Of a DNA stretch of 64,000 nucleotides, positions 43,231-50,988 are shown in pieces (positions within the stretch are counted from its first letter, which is position 1; each line of letters begins with the position of its first letter). The stretch lies in the NCBI RefSeq assembly GCF_025244925.1, contig NZ_CP104275.1, positions 3,162,001-3,226,000 of the forward strand, in the 5' to 3' direction. The notes beneath the pieces were generated by a model, which saw nothing but the letters and a program-made list of their open reading frames with translations, did not search any database and was not told where the DNA came from. The translations under genes were made by a program, and so were the position numbers. This DNA is from Arthrobacter zhaoxinii. GTDB taxonomy: Bacteria > Actinomycetota > Actinomycetes > Actinomycetales > Micrococcaceae.

Positions 43231-44238
43231 TCATTTCTTACCTTGCTTTGAGGGCTGCGACGAGTGCTCCTCACCGGAATACTGCGCTTCAATATCCTTA
43301 CTCCAGGCACGCGCGTATAGGCCTAGGGCCGCCTGCTCCCTGAGTGCGAAGCCCAGGCCGTTGAGTGCGTGCTGGCTAGCCCCCATTGCCAGTTGCTGCG
43401 CACTGCGGCTGACGCGTTGTTTGTCTGCCCGGTACAAATACTCATCCATGGCCCTTGCCCACCGCTTCCGCCAGATATCCACTGCCGGCTCTGAGGCAAG
43501 AGCGGCCATCACCCTGTGTGCGGGCATAACCCGGGGTGCAATCCGGGTCCTCATTGCCCTGCGCGCTTGCGCAGCGTGCGGGCCAAAAGAACCTGTACAG
43601 GCGTGCAGATGAGCGTTCCAGTAGAAGTCCCAGCTAGTGGTTCTTCGATCGGGCCAAACAGCGGACCGGGGGCCCCGCATCATGGCGTGGCCCGCGTCGA
43701 AGAGAAGCAGGGCAGCCAGCATCGAGCGCGTGTTGAGGCTGGGAAAGCGGTTGACCGCCCACAAAGTCAGATCCATGGAGACCTCGCCAATCTCCGTTGC
43801 CAGGTCCAAGCCCTTTGGCCCACCGAACCGTGCAAATGCCGCTTCCACCACCTCAGGTACCGGTGCGCCCGGCGGCGGCGGATAAACGAGCCCCGGCGAG
43901 TGGGAGATCTTCACGGTACCCAGCGTGGCAACGTTTTCGTCCGCCAGCGCGTGCGCAAACTTCCATAGGCGCTTAGCGACGTCGTCGGTGGCAAGCAAAT
44001 GCAGGAGCACGGCGTGACGGTCGGATTCCGGGCTGCGTGACAACCGAAACCGGCCCCCCTCCCCGGCCCGCAGTTGGGAAGACAAAGGGGCAACAACATG
44101 GCGGATAATGTCGTCTCCGACATTCTTGCGCTCCGGCTCAATAGTCAGGATGGACCACAGTGTTGTGCTGGGGTGCTGCTTCCCAGGGCGGGTAGCTGCA
44201 CCTCGATGAACAGTATTCGACTGCATTACGCGGCTCAT
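43231..44238 (-). CDS. Orphan protein faintly resembling lantibiotic-dehydratase C-terminal (SpaB_C) domains, copy 1
   Basis: 335 residues; ATG at 44238 with TTGGGG 6 bp upstream. The segment LWSILTIEPERK...PLSSQLR...FRLSR, then FARFGGPKGLDLATEI and a run of helices to SMLAALLLFDAGHAMM follows the order of conserved blocks in SpaB_C/thiopeptide-type proteins (start strand, R-[FY]-GG-x-x-G, long helical half). The match is by eye and weak. No precursor peptide, cyclase or transporter for a RiPP is visible nearby. A close paralogue lies at 44703-45683. The tail is extended by HSSQPSKQGKK. Function unknown. Confidence 0.6.
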   Translation of the reverse strand: MSRVMQSNTVHRGAATRPGKQHPSTTLWSILTIEPERKNVGDDIIRHVVAPLSSQLRAGEGGRFRLSRSPESDRHAVLLHLLATDDVAKRLWKFAHALADENVATLGTVKISHSPGLVYPPPPGAPVPEVVEAAFARFGGPKGLDLATEIGEVSMDLTLWAVNRFPSLNTRSMLAALLLFDAGHAMMRGPRSAVWPDRRTTSWDFYWNAHLHACTGSFGPHAAQARRAMRTRIAPRVMPAHRVMAALASEPAVDIWRKRWARAMDEYLYRADKQRVSRSAQQLAMGASQHALNGLGFALREQAALGLYARAWSKDIEAQYSGEEHSSQPSKQGKK

Positions 44239-44510
44239 TTCATCCCCAAGAATGATTGTCTGACATTGGTACGTGCACTGTCATCATCCTGTGTTCCCAA
44301 AACGTGTAAGTCCATACCGGCCCCCCAAATCATTACTTGTTCGTGCCCTCTTGGGCCGGTGCGCACCGAATGCCGGAAGGTACATGGTCTAGGTCGAGTT
44401 GGGAAGAATCGACTTTCCCGTCACGGTTGGCGTGCTCCGGGGCCCTTCCCGCAGGCCGTGGCGGGATATGAAATGATCCGTCAACGACTGTCAGATGGAA
44501 TCCCCAAGGA

Positions 44511-44654
44511 TCGAAAGTGGTCTCGGTCAGTCAAAGCAGCAAGCACAACTTCAGCAAGGACCAGGTGGAATCGGTTCTGCTGGTGGAATGGCTCGGTGTT
44601 GACGGAGACGCGCATTCCGGCACTGGCACCGGAGGCCAGTACGCTAATCCGTGA
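44511..44654 (+). pseudogene. Truncated copy of the MOSC gene 5' region
   Basis: 44511-44621 matches 41523-41633 at 102 of 111 bases with no gaps, covering SKVVSVSQSSKH...DGDAHSG (34 of 37 residues kept). It then leaves the MOSC sequence and reaches a stop at 44652-44654. No start in frame, and the C-terminal MOSC core is missing. It lies between the two SpaB_C-like paralogues, so it travelled with the duplicated unit. The rest of 44239-44702 has no gene. Confidence 0.8.
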
Positions 44655-44702
44655 CCACTAGCCGGTGCCGCCTACGCCCTCACCCTGCTTTGATGGGAGC
44701 GA

Positions 44703-45683
44703 CTAGCGCTCCTCACCGGAATACTGCGCTTCAATATCCTTACTCCAAGCACGCGCGTATATCCCGAGGGCACCCTGTTCCCGGAGCGGGAAGCCCAGCT
44801 GTTTCAGTGCCAGCTGGCTGGCCCCCGTAGCCAGCTGCTGCGCACTGCGACTGATGCGTTGCTTGTCTGCCCGGTACAAATACTCATCCATGGCCCTTGC
44901 CCACCGCTTCCGCCAGACATCCACTGCCGACTCCGCGGCAAGGGCGGCCATCACCCTGTGCGCGGGCATAACCCGCGGTGCCATCTGCGCCATCGCTGCC
45001 CTGCGCGTATGCTCCGACTGCGAGCCGAAAGAACCTGTGCAGGCGTGCAGGTGAGCGTTCCAGTAGAAGTCCCAGCTAGTGGTTCTGCGATCGGGCCAAA
45101 CAGCGGACCGGGGGCCCCGCATCATGGCGTGGCCCGCGTCGAAGAGAAGCAGGGCAGCCAGCATCGAGCGCATGTTGAGGCGGGGAAAGCGGTTGACCGC
45201 CCACAAAGCCAGGTCCGAAGACACCTCGGAAATCCCGGAAACCAGTTCCAAGCCCTTTGGTCCACCGAACCGGGCAAGCGCCGCTTCCACCAACTCAGGT
45301 ACCGGTTCGCCCGGCCGTGGTGGATAAATGATGTCCGGCGCTTGGGAGATCTTCACGGGACCCAGTGTGGCAGCGCTTTCGTCTGCCAGCGCGTGCGCAA
45401 ACTTCCATAGGCGCTTAGTGACGTCGTCGGTGGCAAGCAAATGCAGGACTACGGCCGGATGGGCGGATTCCAGGTTGCGTGAAAGCCGGAACCGGCCCCC
45501 CTCCCCGACCCGCAGTTGGGAAGACAGCGGGCCCGCAATACGGCGGATTATTTCATCACCCGCATCCTTCCGCTCGGGCTCTATGCTCAAGACGGACCAC
45601 AGGGTGGTTGTGCTGGCGTGGGGCTGCACAGGACGGGTAGTTGCCTCTCGATGAACAGTGTTTGATTGCATTATGTGGCTCAT
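44703..45683 (-). CDS. Orphan protein faintly resembling SpaB_C domains, copy 2
   Basis: 326 residues from the ATG at 45683 (GGGG 5 bp upstream; the frame is open to 45743 but the upstream part is not shared with copy 1). Nearly colinear with copy 1: shared long blocks such as LLLFDAGHAMMRGPRSAVW, TTSWDFYWNAHLHACTGSF and RWARAMDEYLYRADKQR, ending at YSGEER without the basic tail. Differences are scattered and mostly conservative, so both copies look functional rather than decaying. Upstream DNA shares a TATGGAC...TTTTGG-AACACAG block with copy 1. Confidence 0.6.
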   Translation of the reverse strand: MSHIMQSNTVHREATTRPVQPHASTTTLWSVLSIEPERKDAGDEIIRRIAGPLSSQLRVGEGGRFRLSRNLESAHPAVVLHLLATDDVTKRLWKFAHALADESAATLGPVKISQAPDIIYPPRPGEPVPELVEAALARFGGPKGLELVSGISEVSSDLALWAVNRFPRLNMRSMLAALLLFDAGHAMMRGPRSAVWPDRRTTSWDFYWNAHLHACTGSFGSQSEHTRRAAMAQMAPRVMPAHRVMAALAAESAVDVWRKRWARAMDEYLYRADKQRISRSAQQLATGASQLALKQLGFPLREQGALGIYARAWSKDIEAQYSGEER

Positions 45684-45754
45684 TTCATCCCCAAAATGAT
45701 CGTCTTGGCTTCTGTAGGTGGGTTCCCAACACTGCATTCTCAACAGGGTGTCAC

Positions 45755-45767
45755 CAACACTGTGTTG
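45755..45767. promoter_or_regulatory. Operator-like dyad upstream of SpaB_C-like copy 2
   Basis: Perfect 13-bp palindrome CAACAC-T-GTGTTG, with a further CCAACACTG half-site at 45726-45734 on the side nearer the gene. Copy 1 keeps only one half (CTGTGTT at about 44290). Suggests different regulation of the two paralogues. Confidence 0.4.
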
Positions 45768-45884
45768 CCAAAATATGAATGTCCATACAGGCCCTAGGAA
45801 ATTTCATATTTGTGTCAGGGGGGCTTTTCCTGCGCACGCTGAGCGTCTAAGGGTTTTGCGAACCAGCGACGCGCACTGCACCAC

Positions 45885-45932
45885 ACCGGCTTCGGCCCCG
45901 TCACCACGTGTAGCGATGCCACCGCCTTGCTT
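45885..45932 (+). pseudogene. Decayed 3' fragment of an old yellow enzyme gene (2)
   Basis: Encodes TGFGPVTTCSDATALL, matching the OYE FMN-phosphate loop TGFGTVTTRSDAVMLL at 12 of 16 residues without indels. The flanks do not match. Same gene segment as the fragment at 38986-39059. Confidence 0.6.
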
Positions 45933-45979
45933 TCCCACGTGCGCCGCCGGCCGGAGATACGGGCTGCCATACTCTGACC

Positions 45980-46435
45980 ATGACCGTCTACTTTGAGTGC
46001 ACCACCCGGACAGCCCTGCCCGCAGCGGAACTGTTTGACCGGGCCCGGAGCATTGATGCGCACAAGGATTCGATGGCGCGGTCCCGGGAAGAGGTGCTCG
46101 GCGGCGTGACTTCGGGCCTCATCTCGCTGGGTGAGGACGTTACCTGGCGAGCCTGGCATTTTGGTGTTCCGCTGCGGATGACGAGCCGGATCACCGAAAT
46201 GGAGCCGCCTGACTATTTCATCGACGAGCAGGTCAAGGGCCCGTTCCGGCGCTTCCGGCACGTTCACGAGTTCAGCCAGGATGCCGCGGGCAGCACGATG
46301 GTTGACCGCATCGAGTTCGAGGCGCCGTTCGGCGTCGTCGGGCGCCTGGTGGAGAAACTGGTGCTGGCCCGCTACCTCCGGGAGCTCATTGAGACGCGCA
46401 ATCGGTACCTGGCCGACGAGCTCGCCCGCGGTTGA
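45980..46435 (+). CDS. SRPBCC-fold protein
   Basis: 151 residues starting MTVYFECTTRTALPAAELF, the usual opening of the START/SRPBCC proteins, with LITEMEPPDYF-like strands (SRITEMEPPDYFIDEQV) and HVHEFSQDAAGSTMVDRIEFEAPFG, then a C-terminal helix. Such proteins bind hydrophobic ligands in a helix-grip cavity. The long C-terminal helix closing with LARYLRELIETRNRYLADEL is typical. Ligand unknown. Convergent with the DUF3592 gene. Confidence 0.8.
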   Translation: MTVYFECTTRTALPAAELFDRARSIDAHKDSMARSREEVLGGVTSGLISLGEDVTWRAWHFGVPLRMTSRITEMEPPDYFIDEQVKGPFRRFRHVHEFSQDAAGSTMVDRIEFEAPFGVVGRLVEKLVLARYLRELIETRNRYLADELARG

Positions 46436-46443
46436 GGCACGAT

Positions 46444-46959
46444 TCACCACGACGCCTGGATGCGCCGGGCCCGCCGCCTCACCGCCGCATCCGAGCGTGC
46501 CTTAGCCGCGGAAGCAACGCCGCCGCCCCCGAAGAAAAGCGCACCCGCGGTCCACCGGCTCCCGTACCGGCGTTCCCAGCCCTCGATGACGGCGTCGGAC
46601 GGATCATCGGGGTTATAGAACACGTTCACGGGCTCTCCCGTATGAATTGCCGGCGCGTTCCGCCGGGCGACAGGCCACCCCTTCCGCACCACGTGATCCA
46701 GCCGCTGCGGAGACGGACCATACGGGCTCTGGGCGGAGAAGCTCACGCTGGCGATGGTCTCTCGGATGCGTCCGGCAGGCCGCTCCCGCGAAGAGAGCAC
46801 CGTGCCGACGGCGACCGTCCCGCCGTCGATCAGCTGCCGGTCCGCGTGTGCACCGTACACCCCGTACCCGCCCATCAAGGCTCCCATCAGGATGGAGACG
46901 ACAGCCAGCAGCATCGGCCGTTCCAGCCGCGGCCTTCTATTCCGCCTCCACGCACGCAT
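46444..46959 (-). CDS. DUF3592-domain membrane protein
   Basis: 171 residues: one N-terminal helix (about 17-38), an extracytoplasmic beta domain containing the DUF3592 motif VNVFYNPDDPSDAVIEGW (about 112-130), then a Gly/Ala hydrophobic segment (about 137-150) and a basic tail. Function unknown for the family. Monocistronic. Confidence 0.75.
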   Translation of the reverse strand: MRAWRRNRRPRLERPMLLAVVSILMGALMGGYGVYGAHADRQLIDGGTVAVGTVLSSRERPAGRIRETIASVSFSAQSPYGPSPQRLDHVVRKGWPVARRNAPAIHTGEPVNVFYNPDDPSDAVIEGWERRYGSRWTAGALFFGGGGVASAAKARSDAAVRRRARRIQASW

Positions 46960-47271
46960 TCCTCTTCACCCCGGCGCCATACTACTGCCCTCGATTTTGC
47001 GGTCAGGCGTCGCACCGCCGTTGAACTGCAGCTCTGGCGCCAAGCAGGTGCATCCAACAGCTGCCGCGATAGGGCTGGAAGATGGCTTAACCGTCGAGGG
47101 AACGAATTACCCGTGCCGGTGAACCCACGGCCAGGGACCGCGCCGGAACGTTCCTGATGACGACGGCGCCGGCGGAGCCGGGCCAGCAGCTCCCGCACCG
47201 GGCCGGTCCGAGGTAGCCGCGTCACTCGCGTTGCGGACGTAATAATCCCTCAGGACAACTAGGCTGAAACG
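46960..47271. other. Intergenic region, no gene seen
   Basis: 312 bp between divergent genes. Reading frames here are Arg/Pro-rich antisense-type frames with no family features. It should hold promoters for the DUF3592 gene (leftward) and the methyltransferase (rightward), but I cannot point to clear boxes. Confidence 0.35.
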
Positions 47272-47910
47272 GTGACGCACAGCTTCGATAAGGATTACTG
47301 GGAACAGCACTGGCACGAGGCTCCCGAGACGGCACCGGCCGCGCCTGCGGAGACCCCGCCGAACCCCTACGTTCAACGCATCGCCCGCGACCTGTCCCCC
47401 GGCACGGCGCTCGACGCCGGCTGCGGCACCGGCACCGAAGCCCTGGAACTGGCAGCCCACGGCTGGGACGTCACCGGCGCGGACTTATCCTCCACAGCCC
47501 TCGAAACGGCCGCGCGGCAAGCCGCAAAGCGGGAATTGCCCGGCAGCGTGATCTGGATCGAAGCGGATCTGGTCTCCTGGGAACCGGGACGCCGGTTCGA
47601 CCTCGTGATGACCAACTACGCCCATCCGGCCATGCCGCAGCTGGCGTTTTACCAGCGGATCATGGACTGGGTGGCCCCCGGCGGGACGCTGCTGATTGTC
47701 GGCCACGCCCACGACCCGGCCGCCATGACCACCCACGGGCACCATCCGCCGAACGAAGCCACCGTCACCGCTGAAGACGTTGCGGCACTTCTGGATCCGG
47801 CGGAATGGACCATCACCATTGCCGACCGGCAGTCCCGCACCCTCACTGCGCCGGACGGGCAGACCGTCACCCTGCCCGACGTCGTCGTGCAGGCCTCGCG
47901 GCGGAACTAG
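47272..47910 (+). CDS. Class I SAM-dependent methyltransferase
   Basis: 212 residues from a GTG. SAM motif I LDAGCGTGTEALELA (residues about 46-60), motif II acidic Asp in VTGADLSSTAL, and post-motifs DLVMTNYAHPAMP and VAPGGTLLIVGH. The DxWxxxW-like start (DKDYWEQHWHEAP) resembles small-molecule methyltransferases of the TPMT/tellurite-resistance TehB style. Substrate unknown. Confidence 0.85.
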   Translation: MTHSFDKDYWEQHWHEAPETAPAAPAETPPNPYVQRIARDLSPGTALDAGCGTGTEALELAAHGWDVTGADLSSTALETAARQAAKRELPGSVIWIEADLVSWEPGRRFDLVMTNYAHPAMPQLAFYQRIMDWVAPGGTLLIVGHAHDPAAMTTHGHHPPNEATVTAEDVAALLDPAEWTITIADRQSRTLTAPDGQTVTLPDVVVQASRRN

Positions 47911-47960
47911 GCCACGCCGGTACTAGCCCACGCACCGGCACCCGGCGTCACTGCGCGGAC

Positions 47961-48662
47961 CTAACCGTCGCGCCAGGAACCCCGCAGGGTCTCAATGCCG
48001 TCCAGCAGCACGTCCAGCCCGACAGCGAACTCGGCGTCGTAGTCGTAGCCCTCCTTCGCCAGCTCACCCACCACTTCGAGCAGGTACGGATAGCGGGCGG
48101 CGGCCTCCGCAGATTCACCGTCACGGGTGGCCGCAGCCGCCGCGGCCGACTCCTCCGGGGTCTCGAAGGACAGGGTCTTCTGCTGCAGGGCGAAGCCGTA
48201 CACGTAGGCATCCAGCAGGCTGGTGACGTGGACGGTGGTGCGGAAGGAAAAGCCGCTCTCCCGCAGGCAGCCCAGCAGCGCGTTGTGCTGGCGCAGGTTC
48301 TCCAGTCCCGGCCGGCCGGCCGCCTCCATCAGTCCCACGGCCCAGCGGTGCGTAACCAGCGCGGACCGGAGTGAAGCGGCACGAACGCGCATAGCCTGCT
48401 TCCAGCCGTGCCCGCTGTCCGGCTCCGTGACCTCCGCCCAGACCAGGTCCACCATGCCCTCGAGCAGTTCCTGCTTATTCGCCACATGCTTGTACAGCGC
48501 CATCGGCACCACGCCGAGTTCCTGGGAAAGCGTGCGCATGGTGAAGCCGTCGATACCCACCTGATCGGCCAGTACGACGCCGGCGCGGAGTACGGCGTCC
48601 CGGTTCAGGCGCGGGCGGCGCGCGGACGCTTCCTGCTGCTGTGCCTTCGGTACCTGTCCCAC
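47961..48662 (-). CDS. TetR-family transcriptional regulator
   Basis: 233 residues from a GTG. N-terminal HTH: LNRDAVLRAGVVLADQVG, MRTLSQELGVVPMALYKHV, NKQELLEGMVDLV; the rest is the helical ligand domain with the Ala/Glu-rich insert near residue 185. It is divergent from the DUF4386 gene, with two palindromic operators between, so it most likely represses that gene and the aldehyde dehydrogenase/monooxygenase genes behind it. Confidence 0.9.
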   Translation of the reverse strand: MGQVPKAQQQEASARRPRLNRDAVLRAGVVLADQVGIDGFTMRTLSQELGVVPMALYKHVANKQELLEGMVDLVWAEVTEPDSGHGWKQAMRVRAASLRSALVTHRWAVGLMEAAGRPGLENLRQHNALLGCLRESGFSFRTTVHVTSLLDAYVYGFALQQKTLSFETPEESAAAAAATRDGESAEAAARYPYLLEVVGELAKEGYDYDAEFAVGLDVLLDGIETLRGSWRDG

Positions 48663-48697
48663 AGAGCCGCCTTCCCCGGAATTTGATGCTTGACAGA

Positions 48698-48746
48698 GTG
48701 TACGTCATACACCTAGGTTCATCGCATCCGGTGTACGAAGTACACC
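48698..48746. promoter_or_regulatory. Pair of TetR operators
   Basis: Operator 1 at 48698-48712 (GTGTAC-GTC-ATACAC, one mismatch) and operator 2 at 48730-48746 (GGTGTAC-GAA-GTACACC, perfect 7-bp arms). Centres are 33 bp apart, about three helical turns. Operator 2 ends 10 bp before the AGGAG of the DUF4386 gene; operator 1 lies 36 bp upstream of tetR. Strongly suggests divergent control by the adjacent TetR. Confidence 0.8.
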
Positions 48747-48764
48747 TTGGCCGACAGGAGCACC

Positions 48765-49493
48765 ATGCACGCCTCCAACCGGACCGCCCGGACCGCCGGG
48801 ATCCTCTTCCTCCTCACCTTCGCCTCCGCCATCGCCGGGGCTGCGCTCTACGCACCGCTGCTGACCGACCCGGACTACGTCGCCGGACCCGGTGCGGACA
48901 CCCGGATCCTGCTCGGCGCGGTCTGCGAACTGGTGCTGATCGTCGCGAACATCGGCACCGCCGTCGTGCTGTTCCCCGTCCTCCGCCGGCACAGCGAGAC
49001 CGCTGCGGTCGGCTACGTCGCGGCGCGGATCATGGAATGCGCGCTGATTGCCGTCGGGATCCTCAGTGTGCTCACCGCCGTGACGCTGCGGCAGAGCGCC
49101 GGGGCCGACGCCGGGGAGTATCTTCCCGTGGCCCGGGCGCTGGTGGCGGTGCACGGCTGGACCTTCCTGCTCGGCCCGGGGTTCGTGGTGGGCATCGGTA
49201 ACGGGCTGCTGCTGGGGTTCCTGATGTACCGCTCGCACCTGGTGCCGCGGCCGATGGCACTGTTCGGCCTGATCGGCGGTCCGCTGATGTCACTGTCCGG
49301 TATTGCCGTGCTTTTCGGCGCCTACGGGCAGTCCTCGGTGCCGTCCGCGCTGGCCACCCTTCCGGAGATCATCTGGGAGGCCTCGCTGGGGATTTACCTG
49401 ACGGTGGCCGGCTTCCGCCGGCCGCGGAAGGCCGGCGCGGACAGGATGGTTCCGTGCCACTCTGTGCGCCGCCCCGTCCGCATGTTCCACTGA
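48765..49493 (+). CDS. DUF4386-family membrane protein
   Basis: The ATG at 48765 follows AGGAG by 4 bp; 242 residues with six hydrophobic helices, beginning NRTARTAGILFLLTFASAIAG as in DUF4386 proteins. It is the first gene under the paired TetR operators. Family function is not known; a link to detoxification is suggested by the aldehyde dehydrogenase and monooxygenase that follow. Confidence 0.8.
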   Translation: MHASNRTARTAGILFLLTFASAIAGAALYAPLLTDPDYVAGPGADTRILLGAVCELVLIVANIGTAVVLFPVLRRHSETAAVGYVAARIMECALIAVGILSVLTAVTLRQSAGADAGEYLPVARALVAVHGWTFLLGPGFVVGIGNGLLLGFLMYRSHLVPRPMALFGLIGGPLMSLSGIAVLFGAYGQSSVPSALATLPEIIWEASLGIYLTVAGFRRPRKAGADRMVPCHSVRRPVRMFH

Positions 49494-49535
49494 TCCCTGA
49501 CAAGCAACCCCGCCCCAATGAAGGAGCACCCCCTA

Positions 49536-50963
49536 ATGCCCGCCTCCGAATCTTCGCTCACCAGCTACGCTGACCTGCTCGCCGCCGTCGCCCCCGCCGG
49601 CGACTCCCGGCCGATTCTCGATCCGGCCACCGGTGAACTCGTCGCCGAGGCGCCCGTGCACACCGTCGATGACCTCGAAAAAGCCGTTGCCACCGCCCGC
49701 GCCGCCCAGCCGTCCTGGGCCGGCCTCGGCCATCCCGGCCGCCGGGAAGCGCTGAACCGTGCGGCCGACGCCATTGACGCCGCTGCCGAAGGGCTCGCCG
49801 AGCTCCTCTCCCGCGAGCAGGGCAAGCCGCTGAACGGACCGAACGCCCGCTTCGAGGTCGGCGGGGCAGCCGCGTGGCTGCGCGCCGCGGCGTCGTTCGA
49901 TCTGGAGCCCGAGGTGCTGGTGGACGACGACGGCGGCCGCGCCGAACTCCATTACCGTCCCCTCGGCGTTGTGGGCGCCATCGGACCGTGGAACTGGCCC
50001 ATGATGATCAGCATCTGGCAGCTCGCCCCCGCACTGCGGATGGGCAACACCGTGGTGATGAAACCCTCCGAATACACTCCCCTGTCCGTGCTCGCCCTGG
50101 CGGCCGTACTCAACCAGGTTCTGCCGGCCGATGTGCTGCATGTGGTCTCCGGAGGCCGCGACGTCGGCGAAACCCTCGCCGCCCACCCGGACGTGGACAA
50201 GATCATGTTCACCGGGTCCACCGCCACCGGCAAGGCCATCATCCGCTCCTCCGCCGACACCGTGAAGCGCCTGACCCTTGAGCTCGGCGGCAACGACGCC
50301 GGCATCGTCCTGCCCGACGCCGATCCACAGGCCATTGCCGAAGGCCTGTTCTGGGGCGCGTTCATCAACACCGGACAGACCTGCGCCGCGATGAAGCGCC
50401 TCTACGTGCACGAGGACATCTACGACGACGTCGTCACCTCCCTCGCCGAGGTCGCCAAGACCATGCCCATGGGCGTGGGCCTGGACGAAAACAACGTGCT
50501 CGGCCCGCTGCAGAACAAGGCCCAGTACGACATCGTCGCGCAGCTGGTGGACGCCGCCCGCGACGCCGGCGCCCGTATTGTGCTCGGCGGCAATCCGGAG
50601 CAGGACCAGCCCGGCTACTTCTACCCCGCAACGCTGGTGGCGGACATCGACAATGACAATCCGCTGGTCGCCCGGGAACAGTTCGGCCCTGCCCTGCCGA
50701 TCATCCGGTACTCCACCGTGGACGAAGCAGTGGAGATGGCCAACGGGCTCGACGTCGGCCTCGGCGCCTCCGTCTGGTCCTCGGACAAGGACGCCGCACT
50801 CGAGGTGGCCGCCCGCATGTCCGCCGGCACCGTCTGGATCAACAAGCACGGCTCCGTCGATCCGCGGGTTCCCTTCGGCGGCGCGAAGCAGTCCGGCTAC
50901 GGGCTGGAATTCGGCGTCGAAGGCCTCAAGCATCTGGGCGCCCCGCAGGTGATCAGCTACTAA
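49536..50963 (+). CDS. NAD(P)-dependent aldehyde dehydrogenase
   Basis: Start taken at the ATG at 49536 with AAGGAG 10 bp upstream (475 residues). Motifs: GAIGPWNWPMMISIWQLAP, FTGSTATGK, LELGGNDAGIVL (Glu base), NTGQTCAAMKR (catalytic Cys), REQFGPALPIIRY, and VPFGGAKQSGYG. Broad ALDH class close to the succinate-semialdehyde/aldehyde group; substrate not assignable. Probably co-transcribed with the DUF4386 gene (42-bp gap) and the monooxygenase (25-bp gap). Confidence 0.9.
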   Translation: MPASESSLTSYADLLAAVAPAGDSRPILDPATGELVAEAPVHTVDDLEKAVATARAAQPSWAGLGHPGRREALNRAADAIDAAAEGLAELLSREQGKPLNGPNARFEVGGAAAWLRAAASFDLEPEVLVDDDGGRAELHYRPLGVVGAIGPWNWPMMISIWQLAPALRMGNTVVMKPSEYTPLSVLALAAVLNQVLPADVLHVVSGGRDVGETLAAHPDVDKIMFTGSTATGKAIIRSSADTVKRLTLELGGNDAGIVLPDADPQAIAEGLFWGAFINTGQTCAAMKRLYVHEDIYDDVVTSLAEVAKTMPMGVGLDENNVLGPLQNKAQYDIVAQLVDAARDAGARIVLGGNPEQDQPGYFYPATLVADIDNDNPLVAREQFGPALPIIRYSTVDEAVEMANGLDVGLGASVWSSDKDAALEVAARMSAGTVWINKHGSVDPRVPFGGAKQSGYGLEFGVEGLKHLGAPQVISY

Positions 50964-50988
50964 TCCGGCTCTATGAGGAGCAGCGGCC

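Noticed and set aside
44074..44661. 195-codon rightward frame between the SpaB_C-like paralogues
   Set aside because: It reads the MOSC fragment in the wrong frame and overlaps the first paralogue antisense; no motif.
46887..47225. 112-codon leftward frame considered as a gene in the gap before the methyltransferase
   Set aside because: Arg-rich composition and no ribosome site or family match.
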